Origin: Aporrectodea caliginosa
Taxonomy: Eukaryota; Annelida; Clitellata; Crassiclitellata; Lumbricidae
DNA: 64,000 nucleotides
Assembly: GCA_020284085.1 (NCBI GenBank)
Contig: JACEVL010000158.1
Location: 62,001-126,000 of the forward strand
Direction: 5' to 3'
In this document: positions 47,489 to 64,000 of the stretch, in pieces
Position numbering within the stretch: the stretch's first letter is position 1
Layout of the letters: each line of letters opens with the position of its first letter
Notes under the pieces: model-generated
What the model was told of the DNA's origin: nothing
Seen by the model: only the letters and a program-made list of their open reading frames with translations
Databases searched by the model: none
Translations under genes and position numbers: made by a program

Positions 47489-47668
47489 TCGTAATCGTAA
47501 ATTCTAGATATTAAAAGCACTACTCTGAAGCTAAGCGTAGGGCACCAATTTATTCACGAGCGCTGCGTCGTATGAGAGGGGTTGTCCATAGATCGATGTT
47601 CAGTGGAGGTCCGAGTCCGGTTGCCAAAGAGACCGAACAAAGGAGGCAGAGCAGCAGAGCTACGGCGG
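47489..47668 (-). mobile_element. SINE-like repeat, promoter-proximal (gene 4)
   Basis: Same as 8142-8330 upstream of gene 2: AATCGTAATCGTAAATTC, CACCAATTTATTCACGAGCG, GGTCCGAGTCCGGTTGCC. Confidence 0.65.
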
Positions 47669-47674
47669 GTATAC

Positions 47675-47830
47675 CACGTGACGTACACGTGGCACATGAC
47701 GCCCGTGGGATTGGAAGTCTGAGATAAAGCGTAACCAAGAGAAGAACTCAACAGTTACAGGAGAGTCTCTGACTTCGCTTCATCGTCAGTCTCGAACGTG
47801 GACAGCAACACATTCGCCGCCAATAAACAA
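47675..47830 (+). promoter_or_regulatory. Gene 4 promoter/5' non-coding exon block
   Basis: CACGTGACGTACACGTG (47675-47691), AAGCGTAACCAAGAGAAGAA, CTTCGCTTCATCGTC, donor AACAA|GTATGA (47830/47831). Nearly identical to gene 2. The putative first intron is about 2.9 kb and holds a hAT element, a LINE scrap and satellite. Confidence 0.6.
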
Positions 47831-48019
47831 GTATGATTGCTTTGACGCTTGATGTTTATTAAGAGCCAATCGCAGACTTGAGATGTATAACGCGTTTAGT
47901 AAAGATAATGAATTTTAAAAGATCTCATCATTGATTTTAGAAATCAATAATTTCTGCTATTGACCAGTTGTGCTTTATCAGCAAAGAGCGCAATCGTTTC
48001 ATTTCAATGATCTGAAACT

Positions 48020-48940
48020 CAGTGTGATTCTCCTTACAGATTTTATTTTAGTTATAGTTACAGTTATAGTGAATGGATTTTTATTTTAGTTATAGTTATA
48101 TTTATAGTTAGTATTATTTTTTAGTTATAGTTATAGTTCAGGGATTTTTATTTTACTTAATTTTAGTTACTACTTAGTTACAATAATTAAGGATATAAGC
48201 AAAATTGTGCGTATTAACACGCTGTTTCACAATTTGCTCAGAGCTTTGAAAGCCTTTGAAGCATGAGTGCATTCAGCTTCAGGAATACAAGACTTTCCAA
48301 AGTAACTGACGAATTGCATAATAAAAAATCAATAATTAAAGTTAATGGAACTTGCTGACTAATGATGATACCTGTGCCAATGTAGAAGACAATTTCATAT
48401 TTTACTAATGTTTTAACAAATAAGAAAAAATAAAAAATCTTACACAGAGACCAGGAAAACAATAAATGATTGATTATGTAGCCTACAGTGCGTGCAATCA
48501 CTAGTCATAACAATCAAAAAGCTTCAGAGACATTTTGACTACAAGATTCCTATGACTAGGCCTACTAATTTTACGATATTGGGCTAGTCCACTTTGGTCA
48601 CAATCGTAATAGAAACTTTACAAAACAGCTAATAATAAAATGCCGCACTATATATATTACTGGGTTAATTGATACATGAAAAGTTCGGGGCGAACAAAGG
48701 CTATTACTTATAGCGCATTTTTATGTTCTCGTGTAGGCCTATGTCGAATCATCCACACTGCACTTTCTATTTTTTGCATTAACGAAAATAAAGATGGATT
48801 TTCGTTATTGTTATTTTCGTTATAGTTATAGTTATAGTTAATGATATTTTTAGTTATAGTTATAGTTATCGTTAACGAAATCATTTTATTTTCGTTAACG
48901 AACATTTTCGTTATCGTTATCGTTAACGAGAATCACACTG
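48020..48940. mobile_element. hAT-type MITE, CAGTGTNATT family
   Basis: Ends CAGTGTGATTCTC / GAGAATCACACTG; 8-bp TSD CTGAAACT (48012-48019, 48941-48948). Subterminal (GTTATA)n and (GTTATCGTTAACG)-type repeats; no transposase. Gene 2 carries the excised site (8681-8696). Confidence 0.88.
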
Positions 48941-49320
48941 CTGAAACTTTCGACATTCAATCAATCAATCAATCAATACTTCTTATTGATCACCATAATA
49001 CAACCACATGCAAGCACAATCTAGACATTCATGTGCAGTGGCGTCAATAGGCAGACCCAAAGGAACATAAGTTTCCGCTAGCAGGGTCACCCTAGTTTCA
49101 TCAATCATTAATATAACAGTATATTTGTTTTAGTTATCATTTAATATTGTCGTCAGATGATTGTCTTCAGACAATCCTCGTTATGGTTACCATAGTTATT
49201 CTAACAGCCACAGGAAGTAAACGATTCTTCAACAACAAATGCAATGTTAACTCGTATCATAAAAACAGAGCAATGACAGGATGCTTGCAAAGCAGTGTTG
49301 TCAACATATTGTTCATAGAC

Positions 49321-49485
<165 letters not shown>

Positions 49486-49612
49486 CCGCAGGTCCGTTTG
49501 CATCCCTTAGAGGGGTTCTGCGGGTTGCTGCTCGCCTGATTGGAGAGGTCCCTCGATTCGACCACATCTCTGCATTCACGCGGGATGTCCTCCACTGGCT
49601 CCCGGTCTAGCA
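49486..49612 (+). mobile_element. CR1-like LINE remnant
   Basis: GPFASLRGVLRVAARLIGEV, FDHISAFTRDVLHWLPV then stop. Paralogue of 13514-13640. Confidence 0.65.
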
Positions 49613-50040
49613 ACTCATCTGTCACAAACTCTTCTTTCTAAGTGACCTGTCTCAAACACTTTTCCTTACTGCTAAGTATATAGATCGCTCAACGTTTGCT
49701 AGACTGTTTTTACAACTAAATTAGCAACTTTGTTAATGAATATTTGTTCTCATTTCAAACGCAACTTTTGACTTCACAAGATCAATTTAAAATGTTCTTC
49801 ATCAACATAACTCAGTGGATGACGATAGGACGTGGAAGGCGGAGGATCGAATGGATTAGGGTAAGAATTCCTTAGTCAGAATTCAATTTGGAATGTAAAC
49901 CCTGCGGGGTTATAGGTAGACGAACCTCAGGCATATTAGGTGGGTGAGAAGTGGTTTTGGTCAATGAACTGGGAGTGTACCCTATGCAGAATTCGTAATC
50001 GTAGCCATAAGTTCCAAATTTTTAAAGGCCACTCGGAAGA

Positions 50041-50640
50041 CGCCAAGCGCAGAGGAGAAAGTCAAGCACAGGGAGGAAAGTTAAGGGACGAAAGCCAAGC
50101 GCAGGGACGAGTTAAGCGCAAGCGCAGGGACGAAAGTTAAGCGAAGGGACGAAAGTTAAGCGAAGGGACGAAAGTTAAGCGAAGGGACGAAAGTTAAGCG
50201 AAGACGAAAGTTAAGCGAAGGGACGAAAGTTAAGCGAAGGGACGAAAGTTAAGCGCAGGGACGAAAGTTAAGCGAAGGGACGAAAGTTAAGCGAAGGGAC
50301 GAAAGTTAAGCGAAGGGACGAAAGTTAAGCGAAGGGACAAGCGCAGGGACGAAAGTTAAGCGAAGGGACGAAAGTTAAGCGAAGGGACGAAAGTTAAGCC
50401 AAGGGACGAAAGTTAAGCGAAGGGACGAAAGTTAAGCGAAGGGACGAAAGTTAAGCGAAGGGACGAAAGTTAAGCGAAGGGACGAAAGTTAAGCGCAGGG
50501 ACGAAAGCCAAGCGCAGGGACGAAAGCCAAGCGCAGGGACGAAAGCCAAGCGCAGGGACGAAAGAAAGTCAAGCGCAAGCAAGCACAGGGCGAAAGTCAA
50601 GCGCAGGGACGAAAGCCACGAACAGGCCGAATGCCAGCAC
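50041..50640. repeat. 19-bp satellite, long array upstream of gene 4
   Basis: About 30 units, chiefly AGGGACGAAAGTTAAGCGA with AGCGCAGGGACGAAAGCCA at the edges. It continues directly from a SINE fragment (from 49998) whose internal sequence contains the unit once. Gene 2 has only about seven units at the same place. Confidence 0.9.
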
Positions 50641-50757
50641 AGGGATGAAAGACAAATTCATTCGTCGTAGTTGAACCTGATGTTAATCCGCCATTATTTG
50701 TTATCTGCTGTATATTCTAGATTGCCTCTAATGCGTTTGTTGATACATGTAGATAGC

Positions 50758-61803
<11,046 letters not shown>

Positions 61804-62129
61804 AACTGAGAAAAAAATGTAGCATTGCCACCAGTTAGAAAATTGTACTGTATGCATCTGAATTTTTTCTGGACATTTCGAAGCGCTCATCGAGTTTCCA
61901 ACACTGCCAGCCGTACGTCATCGTCACCTTTGCTGGCAATTTACTAACAAATGGACTCATATTATTTGCAACTTAACGATGCACTTACTTTCTGTTCATC
62001 GCTAGATCTATTGTTAATATAATAGAAGGCCCAGGACTTCAATTTCTATGTTGTACAATTAATGGATTGCACATTGTAATGCAAAGATTCAGGTAATATG
62101 GCGCACGCTGTTAATGTTTTCGTGTCTTC
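61804..62129. other. Gene 4 3' UTR/flank
   Basis: No gene. Aligns with 43140-43589 after gene 3, with a deletion after the stop. Confidence 0.55.
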
Positions 62130-62550
62130 TTTCACCATATGCTTGATGTCTTGCACTGGCTTCCTATCACTGCGCGCATCCATTATAAGATCCTCTTTCT
62201 AGTCTCTAAAGCGCAGCTGAGCTGTGCTCCAAAATATCTTTCTGACTATATGCGAAAACCGTTATCTGCGATCTCATCTCGTTCCTTGCGCTCTGCTGAT
62301 TGGCTCGATCTTTTTGTTCCTAGGACTAGGACTGCCTTGGCTCAACGCCGGGCATTTGCTGTGGTTGGTCCCTCTACTTGGAATGACCTTACCCCCTCAT
62401 TAAGGGCTAAACTATTGACTAGTTTTTCCTCTTTGGTCTCTCGTTCTTTAAAGACGTTTCTTTTCCCCAGGGGTTTTCGTGCTGAGAGCGCCTCTGAATA
62501 GTTATTCTCAGAGAGGCGCTATATAAATCTTTAGATACGATACGATTATA
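62130..62550 (+). mobile_element. CR1/L2-like LINE 3' end
   Basis: LDVLHWLPITARIHYKILFL ... RRAFAVVGPSTWNDLTPSLR ... GFRAESASE stop, CAGAGAGGCGCTATATAAAT, (GATAC)n tail. Paralogue of 43590-43985; this copy keeps the frame to the end. Confidence 0.87.
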
Positions 62551-62965
62551 GCCATAGTTTTCTCATTGCATTATTCCAATGTGGTGACAGCTCGACCTAA
62601 ACAACTGACTGTTATTGCAAATGCCACAGGTGAAGGAAGTGGAAATATTAGGAACACTAATTATATATCGATTTTCCTTATTCAACGAGTTATTTTAACA
62701 AATTTGATGTTTAAGTCAATCTTGTCTGTTGTTTCCTTAATTAATTGCTCAAAATCATTTTTACGTGTTTTTTAACTAGACCTGTAAAAGCTTCATCCCA
62801 ACCAATTCTATTTCACTAGTTCGATGCAGGAAGAAGATTTTGAGATGGCTGGAGATCATATATAATATTCATTTTAAACCGAAAGGATAAGTTTTGATTA
62901 AACAATTCAAGGGCCGTTGAACTGAACATCTAAACGCCAAATCTGTTTATCCATCAATAAATACT

Positions 62966-63090
62966 AATAATAATATATTTTCTTTAATAAGCGCCTGACA
63001 AACGCACTGCGCTGTAAATTTACATGTTATGCAATTTAAATCTTAACTACTAACAGAACAGACAGCCTGCAATACAACGCAAAAAATACA
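62966..63090 (-). mobile_element. SINE 3' end (minus), gene 4 only
   Basis: AATAATAATATATT tail, AAGCGCCTGACAAACGCACT, AGAACAGACAGCCTGCAATA. Inserted at a different site from the same family's copy in gene 3 (44758-44883). Confidence 0.7.
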
Positions 63091-64000
63091 AAAAGGTCAT
63101 AATTTGTCCTTGACCAATGGGTTTAACTAGACACAGCTAATTAGCAAACATTGATGCTTTTCACTCAGGCTTGTTGCCGTTCATGGAGGAAAAGAGTGAA
63201 TCGTGGCTTCTTCAATGACTAGGTAGGATGGGCCTTTGGGACACGGTAGTGCTGCGATTGGTTAAAGCGCTCACCTTGTAACGCGGAGAGTACACGCTTG
63301 AGTCTTTGACTCTCAATTGCTCAAAGTCATCGATTGATGCATGTTCATTAGAAAGTGGCGCTTTATAAATACGTATATACATAGTAATAACAACATGAAA
63401 ACTGGAACACGGCTTCATGACCTGATATGATTCAAAAATGTTCAGATGTAAATTCTAGGGAGTGATAAGTTCCCTATCATGCCCCATGTGCATGTCAGTT
63501 TTTGGTCGATGACTATGGAAATAATAAAAACAGTTTTATAATGATTTTGTAAAGGACTGCGGTACAGTTCTGAACTATTGCTACTCTGTCTTGTTGATTA
63601 TAGGCCTATACGTATCCCTATAATACTGCTATTGAGTATGTTTTTTTGCCCATGTTGTATCTGTCTACATACATAATTCTCTGTCTCGGTATTTTCTACC
63701 TTTTTTCGTGGACAAACGCATGCATAATTTTACTTGCGGCAATCCTACATAGTAAAGAGGTCATAATCCAAAACTTCGGCTTCACCCTCCTTACAAATCA
63801 GCAATCTAGGGGCTCTAGGAGGATGACATGAGCTTGAACCCTACGCGATATTAGACACTGGACACTTTATTCACCTTACGTGGACCTACAATGTGGAGTC
63901 TTTGCAGCCTGTGTTTGAAAGAACTTGAGTTAGAACATGACCTCAATGGATTTGACAGAGGACGTCAGTTTTGATTAGCATAACGCTCGTAAAGAGAATA
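63091..64000. other. Gene 4 distal 3' flank
   Basis: No gene. Includes a tRNA-like SINE remnant (63230-63370) and then matches 44890-45480 after gene 3 to the window end. Confidence 0.55.

Noticed and set aside
50041..50640. CRISPR-like regular 19-bp repeat array.
   Set aside because: Units are contiguous with no spacers and the context is eukaryotic; it is a SINE-derived satellite.

Overview
The window looks like nuclear DNA from an animal: split genes with GT-AG introns, many non-LTR retrotransposons, tRNA-derived SINEs, hAT, piggyBac and MULE relics, and long trinucleotide microsatellites. I infer a marine invertebrate, perhaps an echinoderm or another non-vertebrate deuterostome. That rests only on the fibrinogen-related genes, the repeat style and the frequent 'taggccta' words, so the species call is weak.

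The only host genes I can support are four tandem paralogues on the + strand (genes 1-4). Each encodes a secreted protein with an N-terminal PAN/Apple domain and a C-terminal fibrinogen-related domain (FReD), a lectin-like architecture of the ficolin/FREP type. Reconstructed structure: a non-coding 5' exon; exon 1 (signal peptide plus Apple, phase 0 end); a 40-nt micro-exon 2; exon 3 (proline-rich linker plus start of FReD, 164 nt); exon 4 (97 nt); exon 5 (165 nt); exon 6 (end of FReD and stop). Gene 1 (exons 4-6 only, 51-3736) enters from the left edge. Gene 2 (14220-25087) has a 4-nt insertion in exon 1 that stops it at codon 27. Gene 3 (33625-43139) and gene 4 (50758-61803) are intact, with 340-residue predictions.

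Layout: gene 1 3' half and 3' flank (1-5.7 kb); solo LTR and LINE (5.8-7.6 kb); gene 2 promoter block (8.3-8.5 kb), a 4.25-kb LINE (8.86-13.1 kb) and gene 2 with a 3.1-kb 13-bp satellite in its last intron; gene 2 3' flank with a three-level transposon nest (27.15-31.9 kb); gene 3 promoter (32.8 kb) and gene 3; gene 3 3' flank (43.1-46.9 kb); gene 4 promoter (47.7 kb), a 19-bp satellite (50.0-50.6 kb), gene 4 with a long LINE ORF in intron 4, and its 3' flank to the end.

Because the four units are paralogous over introns and flanks, they serve as each other's empty-site controls. That gives exact borders and target-site duplications for many insertions, reveals a hAT excision footprint upstream of gene 2, and shows that gene 4 is a recombinant with a gene-2-like 5' half and a gene-3-like 3' half. 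The other main points are a pair of cysteines that are lost together in gene 2, and shortened copies of FReD exon 5 in intron 2 that have become potential in-frame cassette exons. No tRNA, rRNA, CRISPR or prokaryotic operon structure was seen.
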